From: Chitinophagaceae bacterium
GTDB lineage: Bacteria; Bacteroidota; Bacteroidia; Chitinophagales; Chitinophagaceae
DNA: 8,646 nucleotides
Direction of reading: 5' to 3'
NCBI GenBank assembly: GCA_019747455.1
Contig: JAIEQT010000417.1
Coordinates: 1 to 8,646 of the forward strand
Shown: positions 1 through 5,949 of the stretch, piece after piece
How positions within the stretch are numbered: position 1 is the first letter of the stretch
Layout of the letters: every line of letters starts with the position of its first letter
Notes under the pieces: model-generated
Told to the model about the DNA's origin: nothing
Databases searched by the model: none
What the model saw: only the letters and a program-made list of their open reading frames with translations
Translations under genes and position numbers: made by a program

Positions 1-1410
1 TAATACGGATCCCAGGTTTGCAAAACCTAGACCAAGGGTTCTGTAATCGTATGAAAGTTGAGCTACTTCTTTAGACGGGAACTGCGCCATTAATACAGAT
101 ATCTCCAGAACAGTGGTCCATAAGCGTGTAGTATATTCAAAACCTTCTACATCAAATATGTTGGTATCGTCATCGTGGAATTTACGCAAATTTACCGATG
201 CCAGATTACATGCTGTATTGTCTAAGAACATGTATTCTGAACAGGGATTAGAAGCGTTGATACGACCACCTTTCGGACAAGTATGCCATTCATTGATAGT
301 AGTATCATATTGTGTACCGGGATCAGCACAACGCCATGCGGCATAAGAGATCTGCTCCCATACTTCGCGTGCAGGAATTTTTTTCATCACACGGCCATCC
401 GTACGAGCTTTTAATTCCCAATCTCCATTATCGGCCAATACTTTAAAGAATTCGTTAGGAATACGAACAGAGTTATTTGAGTTTTGTCCGGAAACAGTTG
501 CATAAGCTTCTCCCTCGTAAGAGTTATCATAACCTGCGGATACAAGCGCCGCTACTTTCTTCTCTTCTTCTACTTTCCAGTTGATGAAGTCCATGATTTC
601 GGGGTGATCAAGATCCAAGCATACCATTTTAGCAGCTCTGCGTGTGGTACCGCCGCTTTTTATGGCGCCCGCTGCGCGGTCGCCAATTTTCAAGAAACTC
701 ATTAATCCGCTTGAAGTGCCTCCACCGCTTAATTTCTCACCACTACCGCGAATTTGTGAGAAGTTCGTTCCCACGCCGGAACCATATTTAAAAATGCGTG
801 CTTCGCGAGTCCATAAATCCATGATCCCCCCCTCGTTCACCAAATCATCGCTTACACTCAGAATAAAACACGCATGTGGTTGCGGGCGCTCATAAGCATT
901 GGTGGATTTTTTCAACATACCATCGGCCGGATCTACATAGTAGTGACCTTGGGGCTTACCCGTAATACCATACACCTCGTGCAACCCGGTATTAAACCAT
1001 TGTGGAGAGTTGGGAACACAGGCCTGATTTAAGATGCTGTATACCAACTCCTCATAAAACACCTGCGCATCTTGCTCCGAAGCAAAATAGCCATAACGCT
1101 CACCCCATACGCGCCAGCAATGAGCCATCCGATGTGCCACTTGCTTAACACTGGTTTCTCTGCCTAAAGACCCATCAGGTTGAGGTACTCCTGCTTTACG
1201 AAAATATTTTTGCGCTAATATGTCGGTAGCAATTTGGCTCCATTGCTTCGGCACCTCCACATTATTCATCTCAAATACTTTTTCCCCAGTGGGATTTTTG
1301 ATTACGCTGTCGCGGTAATCGTATTCGAACATATCGTAAGGACTAACACCATCTTTGGTGAAGCGGCGACTGAACTGGAGGCCTTTTTTTGTGGAGCGTG
1401 CGGTTGGCAT
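1..1410 (-). CDS. nrdJ: Adenosylcobalamin-dependent (class II) ribonucleotide reductase, N-terminal 470 residues; 3' end outside window
   Basis: It reduces ribonucleotides to deoxyribonucleotides in the cytoplasm, using a cobalamin-derived radical and no oxygen. I translated the minus strand and found an uninterrupted frame to the left edge. Visible family motifs are PNSPQWFNTGL (about residues 143-153), ERPQPHACF (about 175-183), KSGGTTRRAAK, and NASNPCSEYMFLDNTACNL (about 386-404), ending in YRTLGLGFANLG. By analogy with Thermotoga NrdJ, Cys390 with Asn388 and Glu392 is the thiyl-radical site, and Cys181 with Cys401 is the redox pair. The start is the ATG at 1408-1410 (MPTARSTKKGLQF), because an in-frame TAA lies six codons upstream at 1426-1428. 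The family is usually more than 800 residues long, so roughly half is missing at the edge. No cobalamin riboswitch is evident upstream. A DnaA-box cluster lies 100-190 bp upstream. Class is confident from HACF/NPCSE spacing; the C-terminal half could not be seen. Confidence 0.96.
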   Translation of the reverse strand, partial: MPTARSTKKGLQFSRRFTKDGVSPYDMFEYDYRDSVIKNPTGEKVFEMNNVEVPKQWSQIATDILAQKYFRKAGVPQPDGSLGRETSVKQVAHRMAHCWRVWGERYGYFASEQDAQVFYEELVYSILNQACVPNSPQWFNTGLHEVYGITGKPQGHYYVDPADGMLKKSTNAYERPQPHACFILSVSDDLVNEGGIMDLWTREARIFKYGSGVGTNFSQIRGSGEKLSGGGTSSGLMSFLKIGDRAAGAIKSGGTTRRAAKMVCLDLDHPEIMDFINWKVEEEKKVAALVSAGYDNSYEGEAYATVSGQNSNNSVRIPNEFFKVLADNGDWELKARTDGRVMKKIPAREVWEQISYAAWRCADPGTQYDTTINEWHTCPKGGRINASNPCSEYMFLDNTACNLASVNLRKFHDDDTNIFDVEGFEYTTRLWTTVLEISVLMAQFPSKEVAQLSYDYRTLGLGFANLGSVL

Positions 1411-1507
1411 ATAGCAGTTTCGGTTTTAGACGTTTAAAATGAATCCCGGGTTTTTTATAAGACGGTTGACGAAAATATCTTTCCATTTTGAGAATTCCTC
1501 GTCTCAA

Positions 1508-1595
1508 ATATTCACAGCTTGTGGAAAATAGAGGTGGATAATTTGCCACCTCAAATCCCCGTTGCATTTGCTCGTTTATACACAGGTGTAGATAA
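1508..1595. promoter_or_regulatory. Cluster of five DnaA-box-like 9-mers upstream of nrdJ
   Basis: Compared with TTATNCACA, the sites are: 1508-1516 ATATTCACA (plus, one mismatch); 1520-1528, minus strand TTTTCCACA (one mismatch, but matches the relaxed TTWTNCACA); 1533-1541, minus strand TTATCCACC (one mismatch); 1576-1584 TTATACACA (plus, perfect); and 1587-1595, minus strand TTATCTACA (one mismatch). The last two form a head-to-head pair 2 bp apart. Under uniform base composition I estimate well under 0.1 such sites by chance in 88 bp on both strands. DnaA is known to bind the E. coli nrdAB promoter region, so replication-linked control of nrdJ is a reasonable inference. The AT-rich flank also leaves open an origin-like function. 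Confidence 0.55.
1531..1552. repeat. Perfect 7-bp inverted repeat, GAGGTGG / CCACCTC
   Basis: The arms are 1531-1537 and 1546-1552, with an 8-bp AT-rich spacer. The left arm overlaps the DnaA-like 9-mer at 1533-1541. It lies about 120-145 bp upstream of the nrdJ start. It could be an operator for a dimeric regulator or a hairpin in a long nrdJ leader. There is no T-run on either side, so it is not a convincing terminator. Confidence 0.5.
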
Positions 1596-1751
1596 GATTA
1601 TATCGCATTTTCATTGATTTTATTGGTTCATGTTTTTAGGTAAAACTCTTAAACAAAAAATTAGGTAAGCCGTGTTTGATGAAAACATATAATGAAAATG
1701 CTTAAAACGGAAATATTTCTGCATTTTTGCAACAGTACCAACGGGCATTGC

Positions 1752-2510
1752 ATGAGGCATACGATATACAAACAGTTTACCGAGAAAAAGCAGCTATGCA
1801 AAAAATCTTTTGCTGTACTCATAGATCCCGATAAGGTAGATACTGCTAGCATACACCAGTTGGTAGCATTAGGCGTAGAAGCTCGGGTTGATTATTTTTT
1901 TGTTGGTGGAAGTTTGGTTATTTCAAGTCATTTGGATGATTGTATACAGCAAATCAAACAAACCTGTAATATACCCGTAGTGCTATTTCCCGGCTCCCCC
2001 TCGCAGGTAAGTAAGCATGCAAATGCATTATTGTATCTATCGCTTATTTCTGGAAGAAATCCCGAATTATTAATAGGACAGCATGTAATAAGTGCTCCTT
2101 TTGTTAAAAAGAGCGGTCTGGAAATTATGCCAACTGGCTATATGGTGATAGATGGCGGTGCCCCAACCACCGTAAGTTATATTTCAAATGCCACACCTAT
2201 TCCTGCCGATAAAAATGAAATAGCCATGTGTACAGCTATGGCTGGCGAAATGTTAGGAATGAAATTGATTTATATGGATGCGGGTAGTGGTGCTAAACGC
2301 CCTATTACGGAACATATGATTGAGCGTGTTGCTCACTCAATTGATATTCCCCTAATTGTTGGGGGCGGTATAACCGAAGCAGAAAAAGCTTACTTAAATT
2401 GCAAAGCCGGAGCAGATGTAATTGTGGTGGGCAATGCTATAGAAAAAGATTTGAGTCTCATTAAAGACATCAGCGCCGCCGTACATAGCGTAGCCAAAAT
2501 CTCAATTTAA
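1752..2510 (+). CDS. pcrB: Geranylgeranylglyceryl-phosphate synthase family protein (GGGPS/PcrB)
   Basis: The family joins a polyprenyl diphosphate to sn-glycerol 1-phosphate through an ether bond, on a TIM-barrel fold. The order of motifs is complete: AVLIDPDKVD near the N-terminus, YFFVGGSLV, VVLFPGSPSQV, a central EIMPTGYMVIDGG, YMDAGSGAKRPI, and the phosphate-binding LIVGGGIT and ADVIVVGNAI near the C-terminus. I place the start at the ATG at 1752 (MRHTIYKQF, 252 residues), where family similarity begins. An ATG at 1692 in the same frame would add 20 unconserved residues. Bacterial members divide broadly into Bacillus-type heptaprenyl enzymes and Bacteroidota enzymes reported to prefer geranylgeranyl diphosphate. 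The second is likelier here from taxonomy, but chain length cannot be read from the sequence by eye. The gene stands alone, and no glycerol-1-phosphate dehydrogenase is visible in the window. Confidence 0.93.
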   Translation: MRHTIYKQFTEKKQLCKKSFAVLIDPDKVDTASIHQLVALGVEARVDYFFVGGSLVISSHLDDCIQQIKQTCNIPVVLFPGSPSQVSKHANALLYLSLISGRNPELLIGQHVISAPFVKKSGLEIMPTGYMVIDGGAPTTVSYISNATPIPADKNEIAMCTAMAGEMLGMKLIYMDAGSGAKRPITEHMIERVAHSIDIPLIVGGGITEAEKAYLNCKAGADVIVVGNAIEKDLSLIKDISAAVHSVAKISI

Positions 2511-2522
2511 TTTTTTCTAATT

Positions 2523-2540
2523 CCTACAAGATATTGTAGG
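2523..2540 (+). repeat. Hairpin 1: CCTACAA-GATA-TTGTAGG
   Basis: This is a perfect 7-bp stem (2523-2529 with 2534-2540) and a 4-nt loop, starting 12 bp after the pcrB stop. It is not followed by a T-run, so it is not a canonical terminator, but it could be a 3' end stabiliser. Its right arm TTGTAG (2534-2539) is also fully complementary to CTACAA at 2571-2576 in the next hairpin. Confidence 0.6.
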
Positions 2541-2552
2541 GTAGATGAGGGC

Positions 2553-2576
2553 TTGTGGATAGCTTTTTATCTACAA
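2553..2576 (+). repeat. Hairpin 2: TTGTGGATA-GCTTTT-TATCTACAA
   Basis: This is a 9-bp stem with one G-U pair (2553-2561 with 2568-2576) around a 6-nt loop. It sits 12 bp after hairpin 1 and 1 bp before hairpin 3. Each arm is one base away from a DnaA box (2554-2562 on the minus strand, CTATCCACA; 2567-2575 on the plus strand, TTATCTACA). Whether it works as RNA or as a protein site cannot be decided by eye. Confidence 0.55.
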
Positions 2577-2577
2577 A

Positions 2578-2604
2578 AAGAGGTGCCCTGCTGGGGCACC
2601 TCTT
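2578..2604. terminator. Strong hairpin between pcrB and gntP, possible terminator
   Basis: The stem is a perfect 11 bp, AAGAGGTGCCC (2578-2588) with GGGCACCTCTT (2594-2604), around a TGCTG loop. It is the strongest hairpin in the window and the natural candidate to end pcrB transcription. On the plus strand only TCTTC closes it, with no proper U-tract. On the minus strand the stem is followed by TTTTTG, which is the canonical order. It may therefore stop pcrB transcripts inefficiently and act better on antisense transcripts coming from gntP. Confidence 0.6.
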
Positions 2605-2737
2605 CAAAACAAAAGCAAAAAACTAAACAATTAAAATATATTCAGTTAGAACGTGTCATCTCCAATAATTTATAACATACGAGAATTGCATTTACTTGGT
2701 TTTGGTTCTTTGTTGTACTTTAAGGGCAAAAAAGAAC

Positions 2738-4000
2738 TTGCTCCTACCCCTGAGTATAATAATCGCAATTGGTATCGCCATTTTAGTTGTTCTGATTGGT
2801 TGGGCAAAATGCCATCCCTTTATAGCGCTAGTATGTACGGCACTCTGCTTAGGTTGGTTGGCAGGAATGCCGCTATCAGCCAGCATGAACTCTGTTAAAA
2901 CAGGTATTGGCAGCCTATTAGGTGATTTGAGTATTATACTCGTGGTAGGTGCCCTTCTCGGTAATCTGATCGCAGCAACAGGTGCCGCCTCATCCCTTAC
3001 GCATTTGCTTATCCATTTATTAGGAGAAAAAAAATTACCCTGGATACTTATGTTTACAGGCTTATTAGTTGGTATACCACTTTTTTATAATGTAGGCTTT
3101 GTGTTATTAGTACCAATAGCATTTGCACTCGCTAAAAAAACGGGTATGCAACCGGTATTTCTCGCACTACCTATGTTGGCAGCACTTTCCGTAACACATG
3201 GTTTCCTACCTCCTCACCCATCTCCTTCTGCCATTGCAGTACAACTCGGAGCAAATCCATCAGAAGTATTGCGCTATGGAATATATATTGCCATACCCGC
3301 AATTCTAGCTGCCGGTCCACTATTCTCCACCCGATTTAAAAAATGGAAAACGAATTTACCAGATACCTATAACACCGGTAGAGAGGTATCTTACAAGCCA
3401 AATAGTTGGATAAGTTTAGGCTGCACCATACTGCCTGCCATCTTGCTGGCAGTTGTAAAACTACCCTCGGAAATAGCCTTGTTGATTTCTTTAGGCATAG
3501 CCGTAATAGGCTTATGGTTACCGATGCCTTCCTCAAAAGAATCACTTACAAAAATTTTTTCAGACGCAATTACTACTATCGCACCTATCTTATTCATCAT
3601 TGCAGGGGCCGGTGCACTAAAACAAATACTGATTGATACGGGCTCAAGTACAGCTATCGGTAAAACCATATTAGAATGGCATTTACCCCCTTTAGTTCTC
3701 GCCTGGACAATCACCGCAATCATTAGGATCTGCATAGGTTCTGCTACTGTAGCGGCTTTAACTGCAGCAGGCTTATTAAGCAGTTTGGTGGCAGGTAGTC
3801 ATATATCTCCCACATTACTGGTATTAAGTATTGGAGCCGGGTCCTTATGCTGCTCTCATGTAAATGATTCAGGATTCTGGATGTTCAAAGCTTATTTCAA
3901 CTTAACAGTAAAAGAAACGCTTCTTAGTTGGACAATCATGGAAACTATCGTTTCCGTTGTTGGTTTGATAGGGGTGTTATGTTTACAGGCCATTTTATAA
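2738..4000 (+). CDS. gntP: GntP-family gluconate permease (gluconate:H+ symporter)
   Basis: This is an inner-membrane carrier expected to import D-gluconate with protons. The protein is almost entirely hydrophobic segments, about a dozen or more. It carries the family signatures SVTHGFLPPHPSPSAIA (near 3187-3237), GSATVAALTAAG (near 3738-3773) and SHVNDSGFWMFKAYFNLT (near 3855-3908), closely like E. coli GntT/GntP. No ATG is available near the N-terminus: an in-frame TAA lies at 2666-2668 and the only early starts are TTG at 2696 (434 residues) and TTG at 2738 (420 residues). I chose 2738 because it aligns with the start of E. coli GntT (hydrophobic from the first residues) and has AAGGG about 10 bp upstream. 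GntP relatives also carry other sugar acids, but the neighbouring gluconokinase-6PGDH gene, which converges on it 8 bp away, supports gluconate. Confidence 0.93.
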   Translation: MLLPLSIIIAIGIAILVVLIGWAKCHPFIALVCTALCLGWLAGMPLSASMNSVKTGIGSLLGDLSIILVVGALLGNLIAATGAASSLTHLLIHLLGEKKLPWILMFTGLLVGIPLFYNVGFVLLVPIAFALAKKTGMQPVFLALPMLAALSVTHGFLPPHPSPSAIAVQLGANPSEVLRYGIYIAIPAILAAGPLFSTRFKKWKTNLPDTYNTGREVSYKPNSWISLGCTILPAILLAVVKLPSEIALLISLGIAVIGLWLPMPSSKESLTKIFSDAITTIAPILFIIAGAGALKQILIDTGSSTAIGKTILEWHLPPLVLAWTITAIIRICIGSATVAALTAAGLLSSLVAGSHISPTLLVLSIGAGSLCCSHVNDSGFWMFKAYFNLTVKETLLSWTIMETIVSVVGLIGVLCLQAIL

Positions 4001-4008
4001 AGAGGGTA

Positions 4009-5910
4009 TTATGTCCAATCAAAATGCCGTACAGTACCCGCTATATCATCATCCCATTGAAATCCATGTGCTCCAAAAAAATCACGTTGCGCCTGTATCA
4101 AAGTAGTTGTCAGTTTTTTTTGTTTGTATTGTAAGATAGATTGATATGCTTCACTTATAATTGGAATAGGAATTTCCGCTAAAGAAATATGAGCAACCAA
4201 CTGTATTAAATTCGGATAGTTAGATACGAGTACCTCCTCACAATAAGGTATTGCTGAAACCATATTGGTTTGCGTAAAACCTTCTGACAGTATATCCATA
4301 AGTGAGGAACGTACTATGCAACCGGCTCGCCAACCATCCGCGATTGAAGATAAAGAAAGATCCCAACCATACTGCTCAGCTGCTTTTGTAATTAAAGCAA
4401 AACCTTGATGGTGATTCCATATTCTTACTAATGTATAAACTGCTTTGATGTCTTCAACATTTATTTGAACATGTTCATGCTTAATTTTATGCTCGCTATG
4501 GGTAACATGTTCTTGCATCCAATACCTTAAACGGGTATCTGTAGATATATATCTGGCATTTAATGCAGTGGTAAACATGCCCGACGGCGCCCCTAAAAAA
4601 GCAGCTTCTTGCGTAGCCCAAGCACCTGTGCCTTTCGAATAAGCCTTATCACTAATACTTGTGAGAATAGATTGATGGTTATATTTTGTTTTAAGTATTT
4701 GTTGCGTAATACCTAATAAATAACTTTGCAGTTCTGTTTTCTGCCATTCATTGAATATGGATGCTATTGCCTCTGCATCCAATTGTAATCCATGATGCAA
4801 AATTCCGTATACCTCCGCAAGTAGTTGCATTTCTCCGTACTCTATCGCGTTATGCACCATTTTAACATAATGTCCACTTCCTCCTAAACCAATATAATTA
4901 CAGCAACTATTTCCACTCCCATTTATAGCAGCCATACTTATCAATAAAGGGGCCACGCTATCATAGGCTTTCTTATCACCACTTACCATAAGTGCAGGTC
5001 CTTCCAAAGCTCCCTGTTCGCCTCCTGAAACCCCACAGCCCAACAAATAGATATGATGCAGAAGTAACTGTTGCTGATGTTTTTCGGTATCCGCATAAAA
5101 AGCATTAGCCCCATCAATTATTATCGCGCCCGGAGATAATAACGGTGATAGCATATTTAAAAATTCAACGATTGCCTTACCTGCTGGTAACATCATTAAA
5201 ATGTACTGAGAATCTCCCAAGCTCTTTACAAAAGCATCGATATCATTAAAAGGCAATGCTTTATGCAGCTCAGAAAAATTGTCAACACATTGTTTAGCAA
5301 CAAGTTCTTCTACTCCACTAACTTCTCGATTATATAAACTCAACTGCCAACCCTTACTTCCTAAATTTCTTGCTAAAGCTTTTCCCATAACCCCTAATCC
5401 TACAATACCAATTCGCTTTTCTTTTAAATAAATTGATTGCCTAATAAATTCCACTGCTTCTTCTACTGTGCGTTTAGCATTGATACAAATAGCATCTTTG
5501 GGTTTTTCCAAAGTAGCTAATTGCGAATCGAGCAAACTAACCGGCATATAATGATTTTTTCTATTGGAAAGTCTTTGTATTAGAACAGATCTTTCAACAT
5601 CTAAAAAAATCCAATACACTTTAAGTAAAGTATTTTCTAGTAAATTTCTATAGGCCTGTTTAAGTGCCGAACAAGCTATAACAGCACCGCCCTCAGCACT
5701 GGCGGCTAAAGCCTTAGCATGCACTTTTAACAACCAGGGTAATCTGTCTTCATCTGTTAACGGAATACCCGCTGTCATTTTATTGATATTCTCTACCGGA
5801 TGCTCATGATCGGCATCCATAAACGGGATATTTAATTGTTGGGCCAATGCAGAACCAATGGTCGTTTTTCCAGACCCTGCTACGCCCATAATAAAAAAAA
5901 TAGATTGCAT
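4009..5910 (-). CDS. gntK-gnd: Bifunctional gluconokinase / 6-phosphogluconate dehydrogenase (decarboxylating) fusion
   Basis: One frame encodes two consecutive pentose-phosphate/gluconate enzymes. Numbering is from the upstream ATG at 5931. Residues 8-170 are a GntK-type kinase: Walker A GVAGSGKT (16-23), DADHEHP (39-45), NINKMTAGIPL (48-58), DEDRLPWL (60-67) and CSALKQAYR (87-95). Residues 173-640 are a complete 6PGDH, the same length as E. coli Gnd: Rossmann GLGVMG (178-183), NADP-type Asn201-Arg202, VSGGEQGA (301-308), HYVKMVHN with catalytic Lys357, IEYGE with Glu364, and IQAQRDFFGAH with Arg616 and His622. The linker is only a few charged residues. No catalytic residue appears lost in either half, so it should turn gluconate into ribulose 5-phosphate, CO2 and NADPH using ATP and NADP+. 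I prefer the ATG at 5910 (MQSIFFIMGV, 633 residues), which aligns with GntK. The ATG at 5931 adds seven residues. The gene is divergent from the kinase at 5950 and convergent with the permease. Confidence 0.95.
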   Translation of the reverse strand: MQSIFFIMGVAGSGKTTIGSALAQQLNIPFMDADHEHPVENINKMTAGIPLTDEDRLPWLLKVHAKALAASAEGGAVIACSALKQAYRNLLENTLLKVYWIFLDVERSVLIQRLSNRKNHYMPVSLLDSQLATLEKPKDAICINAKRTVEEAVEFIRQSIYLKEKRIGIVGLGVMGKALARNLGSKGWQLSLYNREVSGVEELVAKQCVDNFSELHKALPFNDIDAFVKSLGDSQYILMMLPAGKAIVEFLNMLSPLLSPGAIIIDGANAFYADTEKHQQQLLLHHIYLLGCGVSGGEQGALEGPALMVSGDKKAYDSVAPLLISMAAINGSGNSCCNYIGLGGSGHYVKMVHNAIEYGEMQLLAEVYGILHHGLQLDAEAIASIFNEWQKTELQSYLLGITQQILKTKYNHQSILTSISDKAYSKGTGAWATQEAAFLGAPSGMFTTALNARYISTDTRLRYWMQEHVTHSEHKIKHEHVQINVEDIKAVYTLVRIWNHHQGFALITKAAEQYGWDLSLSSIADGWRAGCIVRSSLMDILSEGFTQTNMVSAIPYCEEVLVSNYPNLIQLVAHISLAEIPIPIISEAYQSILQYKQKKLTTTLIQAQRDFFGAHGFQWDDDIAGTVRHFDWT

Positions 5911-5949
5911 GGTTCCACTAAAATAAGTCAATAATTTAAGAATTAAATC

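Larger units (their letters stand above)
1411..1751. other. Intergenic region between divergent nrdJ and pcrB
   Basis: This is about 340 bp with no convincing gene. It should hold both divergent promoters. The nrdJ-proximal half carries the DnaA-box cluster and an inverted repeat. The pcrB-proximal part (about 1596-1720) is very AT-rich, with runs such as ATTTTCATTGATTTTATTGG. I looked for the Bacteroidota promoter pattern (TTTG, then TAnnTTTG about 19 bp later) on both strands and found only single-mismatch -7 elements without a paired -33. No promoter is therefore called. No NrdR-like box and no cobalamin-riboswitch core were recognised by eye. Confidence 0.6.

Noticed and set aside
113..895. 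Several plus-strand open frames of 70-85 codons
   Set aside because: All lie inside the well-conserved nrdJ coding sequence on the other strand and encode nothing recognisable.
1343..1567. Minus-strand open frame overlapping the nrdJ start, whose peptide MERYFRQPSYKKPGIHFKR looks protein-like and could join nrdJ if one base of the T7 run at 1384-1390 were missing
   Set aside because: The nrdJ frame already has a credible ATG start with family-like MPTARSTKKGLQF, so no frameshift is needed. The overlap is best taken as chance, though checking reads over the T7 run and aligning orthologous N-termini would settle it.
1411..1691. Possible cobalamin riboswitch upstream of the B12-dependent reductase
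   Set aside because: No B12-box-like conserved core or suitable set of helices was recognisable on the minus strand. A covariance-model search would be decisive.
2653..2898. Plus-strand 81-codon frame starting with GTG upstream of the permease
   Set aside because: It overlaps the permease N-terminus in another frame and has no recognisable similarity. It was kept only as a possible source of a displaced start.
3336..3735. Minus-strand and alternative-frame open frames inside the permease gene
   Set aside because: They overlap a strongly conserved GntP coding region and have no family features; they are shadows of hydrophobic codon use.
4849..4857. DnaA-like 9-mer TTATGCACC inside the gnd part
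   Set aside because: It is a single one-mismatch hit; several such hits are expected by chance in a window this size.
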